A DNA stretch of 64,000 nt from Paenibacillus planticolens (GCF_013141725.1 NZ_WHNZ01000015.1:466765-530764), one strand, 5' to 3'; positions 29,081 to 39,550 are shown, counted from the stretch's first letter. Made by a program: numbers and translations. The notes: generated by a model from the letters alone, not told the origin.

Positions 29081-29974
29081 ATGGAGGGGAAGGTAAGAAA
29101 AGCAATCATTCCTGCAGCGGGTTTAGGGACAAGATTCTTGCCGGCAACCAAAGCGATGCCTAAGGAAATGCTTCCAATTGTTGATAAGCCTACCATTCAA
29201 TACATCGTTGAAGAGGCTATTGAATCAGGCATTGAAGATATTATCATCGTTACAGGTAAAGGAAAGCGGGCTATTGAAGATCATTTCGATAGTGCGTTTG
29301 AACTGGAGTATAACTTGGCGGAAAAAGGAAAGCTCGAGCTTCTTGAAGAGGTATTAAGACCGGCTAAAGTTGAAATTCATTATATCCGGCAAAAAGAAGC
29401 CAAAGGATTAGGTCATGCCGTATGGTGCGCACGCCGTTTTATTGGAAATGAGCCTTTTGCCGTTTTACTAGGGGATGATATCGTGAGCGCGAGTATCCCT
29501 TGCTTAAAACAACTGATGAAACAATATGAAATTACCCGATCGTCGGTGATTGGCGTACAGCCTGTATCCGATCAAGAAACCAATCGATATGGCATTATTG
29601 ATCCGATTAGTAACGAAGGGAATTTATATCATGTCCGGAACTTTGTCGAAAAGCCGGCTCCAGGCACAGCGCCATCCAATCTGGCGATTATGGGACGTTA
29701 TATTTTGACCCCTGACATATTTGATTTCCTAGAACTTCAGGAAACGGGAGCCGGCGGAGAGATCCAGCTGACGGATGCAATCAGTAAATTAAACGCCATT
29801 CAAAACGTTTATGCTTATCATTTTAGCGGCACTCGCTACGATGTAGGGGAGAAACTCGGCTTTATTCTTACTTCATTAGAATTTGCCCTAAGAAATGATG
29901 AGCTTAGAATCCCGTTACTACAAGCGATTAATGAAATTATTCAACGAGAAACGTCGCCCCGTGCAATTGTGTAG
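29081..29974 (+). CDS. galU: UTP-glucose-1-phosphate uridylyltransferase
   Basis: 297 residues with the nucleotidyltransferase signature [20 protein letters not shown] and [18 protein letters not shown], followed by [10 protein letters not shown] and LLGDDI. It makes UDP-glucose from glucose-1-phosphate in the cytoplasm, as a precursor for the polymer. The ATG at 29081 is chosen because GGAGGG lies 6 bases upstream; the GTG at 29051 lacks a site. It is 10 bases before the sugar-transferase gene. Confidence 0.95.
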   Translation: MEGKVRKAIIPAAGLGTRFLPATKAMPKEMLPIVDKPTIQYIVEEAIESGIEDIIIVTGKGKRAIEDHFDSAFELEYNLAEKGKLELLEEVLRPAKVEIHYIRQKEAKGLGHAVWCARRFIGNEPFAVLLGDDIVSASIPCLKQLMKQYEITRSSVIGVQPVSDQETNRYGIIDPISNEGNLYHVRNFVEKPAPGTAPSNLAIMGRYILTPDIFDFLELQETGAGGEIQLTDAISKLNAIQNVYAYHFSGTRYDVGEKLGFILTSLEFALRNDELRIPLLQAINEIIQRETSPRAIV

Positions 29975-29984
29975 GAGGGACTAA

Positions 29985-30686
29985 ATGTCGAATCTATCTA
30001 ATGATACACCGATGCTAGAGAAAAACCAATATTACAAAAGGACTAGTCAGACAAAAGCAAAAACAGTGGAAAGTCCGGCTTCCTACTACTTGTTTATTAA
30101 ACGGCTGATGGACATAGTAGGTGCAGGTATTGGCATTTTGTTGTTATTTCCCTTATTTCTGATTACTGCGGCACTGATAAAGGTGGAGAATCCGAAAGGG
30201 TCAGTATTTTTCTATCAGCAGCGAGTAGGCAAACATGAGAAGTTATTTAAAATGTACAAATTTAGATCCATGGTTAGCAACGCAGAGGAGCTCCTCGAGA
30301 GTCTACTATCGGAGAATGAAATCGAAGGACATATGTTCAAAATAAAAGAAGATCCACGGATCACGAAAGTCGGAAGATTTATTCGAAAGACCAGTATCGA
30401 TGAACTTCCCCAGCTTTGGAATGTTTTAAAAGGCGAGATGAGCCTAGTTGGGCCGAGGCCCCCGCTTGTTCGCGAGGTTGAGGAGTACAGCAGTTATCAT
30501 AAGCAGCGTTTGCAGGTAACGCCTGGCTGCACGGGGCTTTGGCAGGTTAGCGGGAGAAACAACGTAGGGTTTGAAGAGATGGTTGCTTTGGATTTGGAGT
30601 ATATATCGAAGAGAAGCTTCTCACTCGATTTTAAGATCATATGTAAAACATTTTTTGTATTGCTTGGTTCAAAAGATGCATTTTAG
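29985..30686 (+). CDS. Undecaprenyl-phosphate sugar phosphotransferase (EPS initiation)
   Basis: 233 residues of the polyprenyl glycosylphosphotransferase family. One N-terminal membrane helix (about 42-65) is followed by the conserved cytoplasmic domain: [42 protein letters not shown] and [10 protein letters not shown], then a QVSGR segment. It transfers the first sugar-1-phosphate of the repeat unit to undecaprenyl phosphate. The short form lacks the extra N-terminal helices of WbaP. GGAGG lies upstream of the ATG. Confidence 0.94.
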   Translation: MSNLSNDTPMLEKNQYYKRTSQTKAKTVESPASYYLFIKRLMDIVGAGIGILLLFPLFLITAALIKVENPKGSVFFYQQRVGKHEKLFKMYKFRSMVSNAEELLESLLSENEIEGHMFKIKEDPRITKVGRFIRKTSIDELPQLWNVLKGEMSLVGPRPPLVREVEEYSSYHKQRLQVTPGCTGLWQVSGRNNVGFEEMVALDLEYISKRSFSLDFKIICKTFFVLLGSKDAF

Positions 30687-30709
30687 CGAGAGGGTAAGTG
30701 GGAGATCAT

Positions 30710-31954
30710 ATGGATAAATCAAAAATATGTGTAGTGGGTTTGGGATATATTGGTTTACCTACTGCAAGCTTACTAGCAACTAAAGGATATAATGTGCATG
30801 GCGTAGATGTTAATGAAAATGCAGTTAATATGATAAACAACGGTCAAGTACATATCTATGAGCCTGATCTGGATATTCTGGTTAAAGCAGCAGTACAAAG
30901 CGGAAAACTTAAAGCGTCCATAAAGCCTGAAGAGGCTGATATATTTATTATTTCGGTACCGACACCGTTTAAGGATGGTTTTAAACCCGATTTAACTTAC
31001 GTAGAAAGTGCCTCTAGATCAATTGCGCCTTATATAAAAGCAGATGATTTGGTTATTTTAGAGTCAACAAGTCCAGTAGGTACAACCGAAAAAGTAGCTC
31101 AATGGATATTGGAAGAAAGACCGGAATTGGCGGTACCAGTTGAGATGAACTCACAGTGCAATAGATTTTACGTCTCACATTGCCCTGAACGAGTGCTGCC
31201 AGGTCATATTTTAAAAGAATTAGTTGATAATGACCGGATCATCGGTGGTATTGATCAACCTTCTACAACTAAAACAGTTGAATTTTACCGTCAATTTATC
31301 AATGGTACGATATTGGAAACAAATGCAAGGACTGCGGAATTAGCTAAACTAACGGAAAATTCTTTCCGTGATGTCAATATCGCATTTGCCAATGAATTAT
31401 CTATGATTTGTGACCATTTGGATATTAATGTATGGGAACTTATTCGTTTAGCCAATCACCATCCCCGAGTTAATATTTTACAACCTGGTCCAGGCGTAGG
31501 AGGACATTGTATTGCGGTGGATCCATGGTTCATTGTAGATGCGGCTCCAGAGCAGGCTAAACTAATTCAGACAGCACGTGTTGTGAATGATTATAAACCA
31601 GGATATATCGTTGAAAAAGTAAAAGCGAAAGCAGAACGATTTAAAGAGCCTGTTATCGCTTGCCTTGGTCTTTCTTTTAAGGCTAACATTGATGATTTGA
31701 GGGAAAGTCCGGCTGTTGAGATTGTTGAGCATTTGTCGCGGAGCAATGTTGGGCAGTTGTATGTGGCTGAGCCGCATGTTAATCAACTTCCTGAGAAGTT
31801 GGAAAAGGATAATATTACATTGACAACAACAGAGAATGCGATTCGCTCTTCTGATATTGTCATTCTTTTGGTTGACCATAAAGTCTTCAGTTCAATAGAT
31901 CGAAACTTACTTAAAGAAAAGATAGTTATTGATACTAGAGGGTTTATTAAATAA
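30710..31954 (+). CDS. wecC: UDP-N-acetyl-D-mannosamine (or related) dehydrogenase
   Basis: 414 residues of the UDP-sugar dehydrogenase family. It has an N-terminal Rossmann motif (KICVVGLGYIGLPTASLLA), the central CPERVLPGHILKELV segment, the catalytic Cys in PGPGVGGHCIAVDP, and a C-terminal UDP-binding domain (SFKANIDDLRESPAVEIV). Motifs fit the WecC branch, which oxidises UDP-ManNAc to its uronic acid. The UDP-GlcNAc 2-epimerase partner (WecB) is not in the window, so a different UDP-HexNAc substrate is possible. The ATG at 30710 follows GGGAG. It supplies an acidic sugar to the EPS. Confidence 0.88.
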   Translation: MDKSKICVVGLGYIGLPTASLLATKGYNVHGVDVNENAVNMINNGQVHIYEPDLDILVKAAVQSGKLKASIKPEEADIFIISVPTPFKDGFKPDLTYVESASRSIAPYIKADDLVILESTSPVGTTEKVAQWILEERPELAVPVEMNSQCNRFYVSHCPERVLPGHILKELVDNDRIIGGIDQPSTTKTVEFYRQFINGTILETNARTAELAKLTENSFRDVNIAFANELSMICDHLDINVWELIRLANHHPRVNILQPGPGVGGHCIAVDPWFIVDAAPEQAKLIQTARVVNDYKPGYIVEKVKAKAERFKEPVIACLGLSFKANIDDLRESPAVEIVEHLSRSNVGQLYVAEPHVNQLPEKLEKDNITLTTTENAIRSSDIVILLVDHKVFSSIDRNLLKEKIVIDTRGFIK

Positions 31955-31974
31955 AGTATGGGGCAGGAGTAATT

Positions 31975-33243
31975 ATGAGGGGGAAAATAATACAGCTTAT
32001 GAATAAGGCTCTTAAAATGGGCTTTTTTCATTTGCTCTCAGCAAACCTACTACTCCAAATTGCCGGTTTCGGAGGTCAGATCCTGTTAACAAGGATAGTT
32101 CCAGTTGATGATATAGGTAGGATTAGAGTAGTCCAATCTTTTTTTGGAATTATTACTATTCTAGCTTCGGCTGGTGTCAGCACTACGATATTAAAACTAT
32201 GCTCTGAAAAGATTACAGAAAAAACGAAAAATGAGATTTTAAATCAAGGGATATTAATATGTACGATAACTTCAGTCTTAAGTATTATAGTAGTATTTGT
32301 AATAGCAAGATTAGGTGGGTTTTCAAATGACAATGCAATTAATTCAATTATGCAGCTATATATGCTTCTGATACCTTTATTTGCATTTACAAACTTATTT
32401 GTTGCTTATTTACAATCACAGAAAAAAATACATAAAATGTCTAAAGTACAAAGCTATTCGAGAGTGCTCATTATTTTACTAAGCACTTTCACAGCTTTTC
32501 TGTTTGGAATTTACGGTTATGTTATCGGATTAGTGGTTAGTAATGTACTTACATTTATAGTTTTAATAATGGTTATTAAGAGGGATATGAAGTTCGTTTT
32601 TTTTACTAAAAGTGGAAGTGAAACCACTAAAAAAATGTTAAAGTTTAGTGGACTTGCACTCGCAACAAGTATTTCATGGCAAGCATTACAATCAATTGGA
32701 ATCATAATGGCGAATTACATGAATGTTGATAGTCATGAGATAGCATACTATGGCATTGGTACATTAATCATAACAACCATGATGATTATTCCAAGTACGA
32801 TAACTCAGATAATGGTTCCATATATATCTGAGAAACATGACGATCGTTTAGAGATAAATAGGTTATTGAAGAAATATGAACAAAGAGTGATTATTGTAAT
32901 GTTTGTTGTTGTCATCTTATCATATTTAATATTGCCAATATTAATTCCATTCGCATTCGGAGTTAATTATATTAATTCAATACCATATTTCAAGGTGCTA
33001 TTAATAGGTTTGTTATTCTGGAGTATGTATTCACCTAAACATAATACACTAATGAGTATTGGCAGAATTGACTTGAATCTATATGCAAATATCATTTCTG
33101 TTGTAATAAATGTAGTACTTAATTTTATTTTGATTAGATACTTAGGTATGCTCGGTATAGCCTTAGCAAGTTCTATTACATTAATAATAGCTTACTTTGT
33201 TAATATTTCCTTTTATAGAATGGTATTCAGTACTAAAGGTTAG
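31975..33243 (+). CDS. Wzx-type polysaccharide flippase
   Basis: 422 residues with about 12 hydrophobic helices and the polysaccharide-export family layout (early FGGQILLTRIVPVDDIGRIR segment). It would flip the undecaprenyl-linked repeat unit to the outer face of the membrane. The gene is markedly AT-rich compared with galU and the sugar transferase, and the codon use matches the following six kilobases. GCAGGAG precedes the ATG. Families of flippases diverge fast, so substrate specificity cannot be inferred. Confidence 0.88.
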   Translation: MRGKIIQLMNKALKMGFFHLLSANLLLQIAGFGGQILLTRIVPVDDIGRIRVVQSFFGIITILASAGVSTTILKLCSEKITEKTKNEILNQGILICTITSVLSIIVVFVIARLGGFSNDNAINSIMQLYMLLIPLFAFTNLFVAYLQSQKKIHKMSKVQSYSRVLIILLSTFTAFLFGIYGYVIGLVVSNVLTFIVLIMVIKRDMKFVFFTKSGSETTKKMLKFSGLALATSISWQALQSIGIIMANYMNVDSHEIAYYGIGTLIITTMMIIPSTITQIMVPYISEKHDDRLEINRLLKKYEQRVIIVMFVVVILSYLILPILIPFAFGVNYINSIPYFKVLLIGLLFWSMYSPKHNTLMSIGRIDLNLYANIISVVINVVLNFILIRYLGMLGIALASSITLIIAYFVNISFYRMVFSTKG

Positions 33244-33380
33244 AATAAATCATCGGAAATATATCAATAAAGTTATCAGACGTATGTATCGCTAAGAAAA
33301 TATTGTAGGGTCTAACCAGTATTTATTCTCAAAAGCTGATTATACGGTTATTCTAACAGCCTATAAGAAGGGGTGATCCC

Positions 33381-34754
33381 ATTTTTCCAATATTAGAAAG
33401 TCGCAAAATTTTAATTTATAGCATTGCCTTTTTGTTAGTAGCTACATCAATATCTGCAGTCTTACTAAGTGGAAAAATTTTATTATTAATAGTACCGCTC
33501 GTATTATTGATAATGGTGTTTTGTTTGAATATTAGACGATTTTTTTTTACATTGTTGCTATGCATGCCTTCTGTTGAAATATTGAACCAACTTGGTGTTG
33601 GTTTTAATGGATCTATTATGCTTAACGCTATTCTGTCAGCATATTTTATTTATATATCATTGCTTCATATTTTGAAAAATCGGGTCCATTTCAATACTAG
33701 GAAGGGCGTGATTTTAGCATTTGCTATATATATAGCAGCATGTATTGTATCTTCAATAGTTGCAATAGATGTATTTGCGAGTGTAAAGGAATTGCTTAAA
33801 ATGCTTTTCTATTTTTGTTTGATTTTGATAATACCCGATCTAATAAAAGAAAAAAGCGATATGAAAATAATTATTAATCTGCTTATACTTTCGGCAGTGA
33901 TTCCAATGTGCTATGGCGCCTTCCAACTGATAGCACATCAATCACCTATAACAGCTTGGATAGGCGGTAGAACAGTAATTAGAATAACTGGTGGATTTAC
34001 ACATTCTAACCATTTTGCTTATTTCATTTCGTTAGTAGGCATTATCGTATTCGGGAAAATTATTACTGAAAAAAATAAATACATGAAGTTGCTTTATGCT
34101 ACTTTTTTTGGTCTTATCTTATATGAAGTCGTACTAACTTACTCAAGAACTGCTTTGATGATGTTAATATTAACAATTGTGGTAATGTTAGTTTCACGAA
34201 CAAAAAATAAACTTACGGCAATACTAGTTATTTCTGTGCTAATCGGCAGCCTAATATTTTTATTTCAGAAATCTGAATTGGTACAGGAACGTTTTCAAGA
34301 TGTTTTTAACATTTTTTCAAATATTAATTATCTAAATAATGCATTAAATGGAGATGCCGATACGGATTCATTCGCATGGAGAATTAACTTGTGGATAGGC
34401 TCTCTTTTATTGTTATCGGATAGCTTATTATTTGGCTTTGGACTTCAAAACTTTGTTAATATTTCCAATAAAGTTATTTCGATTAGTATCGATGCTCATA
34501 ATAATTATGTGAAAATATTGGTGGAAACCGGAGTAATTGGGTTCTCTTCATTTATGTTAGTTGTCTATCAAATGGTAAAGAATCAATTTATTAATAAGAA
34601 GAACAATTCATTTTTCTATTATAAAGAAGCTTCTTTTCTTTATTTATATATATTTTTAGTGAGCTTTATCGATCCCGTTATTAATCATACTGCAATAGGT
34701 TTTTTGTTTTGGACAGTATACGCTTCTCAAAGTAGGATTTCTTTTAATAAATAA
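33381..34754 (+). CDS. Wzy-type polysaccharide polymerase / O-antigen ligase family protein
   Basis: About 457 residues if started at ATT. There are around 11-12 membrane helices and a large loop ending in the O-antigen ligase family segment (SIDAHNNYVKILVETGVIG). It polymerises repeat units in the Wzx/Wzy pathway. No ATG, GTG or TTG lies near a ribosome site: AAGGGGTGATCCC directly precedes an ATT at 33381, in frame and open. The first TTG (33432) lies inside a hydrophobic helix and has no such site. The start is therefore assigned to ATT with caution. Very AT-rich, like its neighbours. Confidence 0.82.
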   Translation: MFPILESRKILIYSIAFLLVATSISAVLLSGKILLLIVPLVLLIMVFCLNIRRFFFTLLLCMPSVEILNQLGVGFNGSIMLNAILSAYFIYISLLHILKNRVHFNTRKGVILAFAIYIAACIVSSIVAIDVFASVKELLKMLFYFCLILIIPDLIKEKSDMKIIINLLILSAVIPMCYGAFQLIAHQSPITAWIGGRTVIRITGGFTHSNHFAYFISLVGIIVFGKIITEKNKYMKLLYATFFGLILYEVVLTYSRTALMMLILTIVVMLVSRTKNKLTAILVISVLIGSLIFLFQKSELVQERFQDVFNIFSNINYLNNALNGDADTDSFAWRINLWIGSLLLLSDSLLFGFGLQNFVNISNKVISISIDAHNNYVKILVETGVIGFSSFMLVVYQMVKNQFINKKNNSFFYYKEASFLYLYIFLVSFIDPVINHTAIGFLFWTVYASQSRISFNK

Positions 34755-34770
34755 CTTCAGGAGACTCGAT

Positions 34771-36081
34771 ATGGATAGGAAAACAATACTAATCATAACA
34801 AGTCATTTTCCTCCTCAATTGGAAATAGCTGCGATTAGATTGAAGTCAATAATAAAATATTTGAGACGGATGGATTGGGATGTTTACGTATTAACTAGTT
34901 CAGAAATAGAATTAAATGTTATTTCCAAGATAATTGAACCAAGTAATTTCATAGGCAATGAGAATAAAATCAATTTATTGAGGTCTAAATTTAAAAGTGA
35001 AAAAGGTTCTATACGAACAAATAACTTCCCAAACGAGTATAACAAGTTAAATAAGCAAATTTTTAAAGGTTGTTTAAAAGTTCTATATAAAATATTAAGT
35101 GTAAGTTCATGGTCAATCACATCATATGTTAAAGCGAGAAAACTAATTAAAGAAAAGAATATCACCAAAGTCCTGTGCACAGTTCCAACACTTGATGTTC
35201 TTGTGTTAGGTGCATTTATTAAAGCAATGAATCCAAAGATTGAATTAATAGAAGAGATTCGAGACTTAATGTTTTCAAATGGAATATACAATAGTGAATT
35301 AACTTCTTTAGAGCAATCATATAATTATTATCTTGAAAAGAAATCAATGAAATATGTAGATAAATTCATTTATTTGACTGAAAACATAAAGAACAAATAC
35401 TATGATGAGTTTAAATATGAACTTAGAGACAAAAAGTTTGAAGTAATTACGAATGGATTTGATTCAGATGATTATGTTAAAAGTGTATATACAAAGAAAG
35501 ATAAACTTGTTATCTCTCATTTTGGAAGTTTCTATGGTACGAGATCACCAGTAGAGTTTATTAAAGCAACTGGTGAGTTGATACGTAATGAGAATATGAA
35601 TATTAACGTAAATTTGGTAGGTAAATTTCAGGGGATAAGTGTAGAAGAAGAAGTACAAAAAATTATTGAAGAATATAATATTTCTGAGTACGTTCAACTA
35701 ATACCGAGAATGGAACATACAGAAGTAATAAGATTAGAGCAAGAATCAGATGTTAATTTAATTATTACTCATACTAACAACCAAAGTGACTATGCATTAC
35801 CTGGTAAACTTTTTGAGTATATAGGGGCTATGAGGCCAATATTGAGTATCAGTAATGATGAACTTTTATGTGATGCTATGGATAAATATCAGTTGGGCTA
35901 TAACGTGAAAGATAATACTAAAGAGTCGATTAAAGATGAATTGAAAAAGATCTATAAAGACTGGATGATGAATAGCTTATCTACATCTCAGGATGTGGAA
36001 AGGTTTAATATGTTTAACCGATCAGAATTAACAAAACGATTAGATAACTTCTTACAGAAGAGTGAACTGAATGTTATGTAA
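34771..36081 (+). CDS. Glycosyltransferase, GT4-like
   Basis: 436 residues with a GT-B layout. The N-terminal start TILIITSHFPPQLEIAAIRL is typical of group 1 glycosyltransferases, and a central FGSFYGTRSPVEFI and C-terminal LPGKLFEYIGAMRPIL segment resemble the nucleotide-sugar site. It adds one sugar to the lipid-linked EPS repeat on the cytoplasmic side. It is AT-rich, 17 bases after the polymerase gene. Donor and acceptor sugars are unknown. Confidence 0.85.
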   Translation: MDRKTILIITSHFPPQLEIAAIRLKSIIKYLRRMDWDVYVLTSSEIELNVISKIIEPSNFIGNENKINLLRSKFKSEKGSIRTNNFPNEYNKLNKQIFKGCLKVLYKILSVSSWSITSYVKARKLIKEKNITKVLCTVPTLDVLVLGAFIKAMNPKIELIEEIRDLMFSNGIYNSELTSLEQSYNYYLEKKSMKYVDKFIYLTENIKNKYYDEFKYELRDKKFEVITNGFDSDDYVKSVYTKKDKLVISHFGSFYGTRSPVEFIKATGELIRNENMNINVNLVGKFQGISVEEEVQKIIEEYNISEYVQLIPRMEHTEVIRLEQESDVNLIITHTNNQSDYALPGKLFEYIGAMRPILSISNDELLCDAMDKYQLGYNVKDNTKESIKDELKKIYKDWMMNSLSTSQDVERFNMFNRSELTKRLDNFLQKSELNVM

Positions 36082-36101
36082 CAGGCTAAGGAGCTAATAG
36101 A

Positions 36102-37031
36102 ATGATCTCAGTAATAATTTGTACCTATAATAGAAGTGAAATTCTTCGGGAGTGTATTGAAAGCGTACTAAAGAATCAAGTGGAAAATGATTTTGAACTC
36201 TTGGTAATCGATAATAATTCGAATGATAATACTGAAGAGATTGTTTCACTTTTCACCAATAATTACAGTAATGTAAGATATGTAAAAGAAGAACAGGTTG
36301 GTTTGTCGATTGCAAGAAATACAGGTATTGCCGAAGCAACTGGAGAGATTGTTGCATTTATCGATGATGATGTAGTAGTAAGTCCATTATATATTCAAGC
36401 AATTCATTCATTTTTTTGTGAGCATCCAGAAGAGGTTTGTGCTGGTGGGAAGGTAATACCTGTCTGGGAATTTGAAAAGCCGGAATGGTTTGTCAAAAAT
36501 TTTGCTTCCATTATTGGAGAAACAACTTATGGAGAAAAGAAAAGAATTTTAAAGTTTCAAGAAGTTCCAATAGGATGCAACATGATCTTTAAAAAAGAGA
36601 TATTCCGAAAGACAGGAATGTTTAATATTAACTTAGGGATTAAAGGCGATGAGCTATTTTTAGGTGAGGAGAATGCCTTATGTGAAAAGATAAGAAAATT
36701 AGGGAGAAATATTTATTATTTGCCAGAAGCTTATGTTCGACACAAAGTACATAGAAATAAAGTAAGTCAAGACTATGTTTTAAGAAGGCTAAAACTTGAA
36801 GGAGCTTCAATGGCTCAATGGCATATGGAAACGAAAAAAAAGACGGATGTCCTACTACAATATACTTTAAGATTTATGATGCTATGGTGTAAAGATATTC
36901 CACTGTTACTGTTAAGAAGAAATAGTTTTGCACTTCAATGTAAAGTAAGCAGAAAAAGAGAGTATCTAAAACAAATAAGAAAATTAATGAAGTTCCAAGA
37001 AAAGCCACAGAACCTGGAGCTAAAAAAATAA
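36102..37031 (+). CDS. Glycosyltransferase family 2
   Basis: 309 residues with a GT-A fold. The N-terminus is ISVIICTYNRSEILRECIES; nucleotide binding is indicated by LLVIDNNSNDNT, the metal motif by AFIDDDVVV, and the catalytic region by GEENALCEKIRKLG. It transfers a sugar from a nucleotide donor to the growing repeat unit. The TAA overlaps the next ATG by one base (TAATG), so translation is coupled. Confidence 0.9.
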   Translation: MISVIICTYNRSEILRECIESVLKNQVENDFELLVIDNNSNDNTEEIVSLFTNNYSNVRYVKEEQVGLSIARNTGIAEATGEIVAFIDDDVVVSPLYIQAIHSFFCEHPEEVCAGGKVIPVWEFEKPEWFVKNFASIIGETTYGEKKRILKFQEVPIGCNMIFKKEIFRKTGMFNINLGIKGDELFLGEENALCEKIRKLGRNIYYLPEAYVRHKVHRNKVSQDYVLRRLKLEGASMAQWHMETKKKTDVLLQYTLRFMMLWCKDIPLLLLRRNSFALQCKVSRKREYLKQIRKLMKFQEKPQNLELKK

Positions 37032-38389
37032 TGAATATACTACATGTATCTCTAGGTGTGCCTCCATTTCGAACAGGAGGACTAACCAAATACTCTGTAG
37101 ATTTAATGTTAATGCAGTTGGAAAAGCAACATAAAGTATCTCTTTTATATCCTGGGTCTTATCATCTTGGAGGTCTGGGTATTTCCAGAAAAAGAGATTT
37201 TCAAGGGATAAATGTTTATGAGATAATTAACCCACTTTTAGTTCCTTTACTTGGAGGAATTAAAGAACCAGAATCATTTAGGAAGTCAGTTAATATACAA
37301 GTGTATTTAAAATTCCTTTCAGATATAAGGCCTGAAACTATACATTTTCATACATTACAAGGAATTCATAAAGAATTTCTTCAGGCAGCGAAAAAGTTGG
37401 GAATAAGAATCATCTATACCACTCACGATTATTTCGGAATATGTCCAAAAGTTAATTTGATGGATCATCTCGGTAACATTTGCAATAACTACGATGCTGG
37501 AGAGAAATGCATCAACTGCAATGCAAATGGCTACAGTACACTCAAAATTCTTGCTATGCAATCCGAACTTTATCGGTTTGTGAAAGATACATCAATTATG
37601 AGAAAAATTCGTCAACGAGAAAAAAGTAAAAATGACCATATTATTTATGAAAAGGAATCAGCAGTTCTAACGGAACTGAATGAAACTCATGCAAATAAAT
37701 ATGTAGACTTGAGAAATTATTATCTTGAAATGTTTTCTTTAATTGATATATTCCATTTTAATAGCTCCACAGCAAAGAGTGAGTTTGAGAAGTACTTAAA
37801 TATTCAAGGGAAAGTAATCCCAATAACACATAATGATATTCACGATTCTCGAGTTTCACGACAATATGACAATAACAAGCCCTTACAAATCGCTTACCTT
37901 GGCCCGGTAGATCGATATAAGGGCTTTTACTTTTTACAAAATTCTTTAAATGAGTTAAAAGGGGGGAATTGGCACTTACATATATACGGAGATTCAGCAA
38001 AAGCCGACGTTGATAGCGATTCCAATCATTATACGTTCCATGGAAGGTACCAACACGCTGATCTGTCGAGTATTTTTAAAAAAATAGACATACTAATTGT
38101 ACCAAGCATATGGAAAGAAACATTTGGATTTATCGGTCTTGAAGCGCTCTCGCATGGAGTGCCGATCATGATTTCTGAGCATGTAGGATTACAAGATATT
38201 ATCACTCATGGAGAAACAGGAATCATATTTAAAGCAGACGAAAAGGAACTGTCTGAGCAAATCTCAGCCATTATTGAGAATAGAGAGATTTTATCAAAGA
38301 TGAATAAAAATATTTTGAATCATGATTTTGTATTTTCTATGCAGCAGCATACGAATCAAATGATTGATTTTTATACTACAGGAGTTTAG
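37031..38389 (+). CDS. Glycosyltransferase, GT4 family with cysteine-rich insertion
   Basis: 452 residues of the group 1 GT-B type. The N-terminal LHVSLGVPPFRTGGLTKYS and C-terminal PSIWKETFGFIGLEALSHGVPI (EX7E motif region) place donor binding in the C-terminal half. Between them is a Cys-rich stretch (CPKVNLMDHLGNICNNY, then CINCNAN) that resembles a metal-binding insertion seen in some family members. It adds a sugar in EPS assembly. Its 3' end marks the end of the most AT-rich block. Confidence 0.88.
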   Translation: MNILHVSLGVPPFRTGGLTKYSVDLMLMQLEKQHKVSLLYPGSYHLGGLGISRKRDFQGINVYEIINPLLVPLLGGIKEPESFRKSVNIQVYLKFLSDIRPETIHFHTLQGIHKEFLQAAKKLGIRIIYTTHDYFGICPKVNLMDHLGNICNNYDAGEKCINCNANGYSTLKILAMQSELYRFVKDTSIMRKIRQREKSKNDHIIYEKESAVLTELNETHANKYVDLRNYYLEMFSLIDIFHFNSSTAKSEFEKYLNIQGKVIPITHNDIHDSRVSRQYDNNKPLQIAYLGPVDRYKGFYFLQNSLNELKGGNWHLHIYGDSAKADVDSDSNHYTFHGRYQHADLSSIFKKIDILIVPSIWKETFGFIGLEALSHGVPIMISEHVGLQDIITHGETGIIFKADEKELSEQISAIIENREILSKMNKNILNHDFVFSMQQHTNQMIDFYTTGV

Positions 38390-38392
38390 AAA

Positions 38393-39550
38393 ATGAAAAA
38401 CATATTCATCATAGGCTCAAAAGGTATCCCGGCTAAGTATGGCGGTTTCGAGACATTTGTAGAGCAGCTTACCGCGAGAAAGCAAAGCGAAAACATCCGC
38501 TATCACGTATCTTGCTTGGCTAATAACAACAATGAATTTGAATACAATGGCGCCCGCTGCTTCAATGTGAAGACAAAGAAAATTGGTGGAGCCACTGCAG
38601 TTCTTTACGATATTCTAAGTCTAAGAAGATGCATCAAGTATTTAAAAACAAATCAATTAAAAGACTGTGCAGTTTACATTTTGGCTTGCCGCATCGGGCC
38701 TTTTTTTTATGCCTATAAGAGGCAATTGGAAAAGATGGGTGTCACTGTGTATGTGAATCCTGACGGGCATGAATGGAAACGTAGTAAATGGAACGCTGCT
38801 ATTAAGAAGTATTGGAAGATTTCAGAAGGCATGATGGTTAAACATGCGGATTTATTGGTTTGCGATTCAAAAGGAATAGAGAGTTATATCCAATCCGAAT
38901 ATAAAACCTATAACCCGGCAACAACTTTTATTGCATATGGAGCCGATGTAACAGAATCAAATCTGACAGATGAATCAGAAGTACTGCAAACTTGGATGGA
39001 GCAGCACAGAATCAGAGTGAACGAATACTACTTAATAGTAGGAAGGTTCGTACCGGAAAATAATTACGAGTTAATGATTCGCGAATTTATGAAATCGAAC
39101 TCAAATAAAGATTTAGTCATTATAACCAATGTGGAACAAAATCAATTCTTCCAAGGTCTATCTGAACGTACGCAGTTTAACAAGGATCAAAGAATTAAAT
39201 TTGTTGGAACTGTCTACGATCAACAATTGTTGAAAAAGATTCGTGAGCTGGCGTATGGATATTTGCACGGGCACGAAGTAGGAGGAACGAATCCTTCCTT
39301 ACTGGAAGCATTGGCTTCGACCAAATTAAATTTGCTCCTCGATGTTAATTTTAATAAAGAAGTTGCGTTGGATGGGGCTGTTTATTTTAATAAACAAGAA
39401 GGTTCATTCGCGGCTTTAGTTAATCAGGTGGATCAATATTCTTCTCCAATGATTGATGGTTTATCGAAAAAGGCCAAACAAAGAATTAACGAAGAATACT
39501 CATGGCTAAAAATAGTGAATGAATATGAGCGATTGTTCTTAACAAATTAA
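38393..39550 (+). CDS. DUF1972/rhamnosyltransferase-type glycosyltransferase
   Basis: 385 residues. The start IFIIGSKGIPAKYGGFETFVEQL is characteristic of the DUF1972 group, which includes Cps2T-like beta-1,4-rhamnosyltransferases of streptococcal capsules. A glycosyltransferase group 1 C-terminal domain follows (GHEVGGTNPSLLEALAS). A rhamnosyl donor would fit with the next gene, rfbA, but the other dTDP-rhamnose genes are not in the window. Base composition is less AT-rich than that of the preceding genes. Confidence 0.85.
   Translation: MKNIFIIGSKGIPAKYGGFETFVEQLTARKQSENIRYHVSCLANNNNEFEYNGARCFNVKTKKIGGATAVLYDILSLRRCIKYLKTNQLKDCAVYILACRIGPFFYAYKRQLEKMGVTVYVNPDGHEWKRSKWNAAIKKYWKISEGMMVKHADLLVCDSKGIESYIQSEYKTYNPATTFIAYGADVTESNLTDESEVLQTWMEQHRIRVNEYYLIVGRFVPENNYELMIREFMKSNSNKDLVIITNVEQNQFFQGLSERTQFNKDQRIKFVGTVYDQQLLKKIRELAYGYLHGHEVGGTNPSLLEALASTKLNLLLDVNFNKEVALDGAVYFNKQEGSFAALVNQVDQYSSPMIDGLSKKAKQRINEEYSWLKIVNEYERLFLTN

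Noticed and set aside
28912..29163. 83-codon plus-strand frame over the BY-kinase/galU gap
   Set aside because: It runs into galU in another frame and covers the structured-RNA region; no ribosome site.
37480..37530. Cys-rich stretch in the third glycosyltransferase as a separate zinc-finger gene
   Set aside because: It is in frame within a complete GT4 protein and is better read as an insertion of that enzyme.
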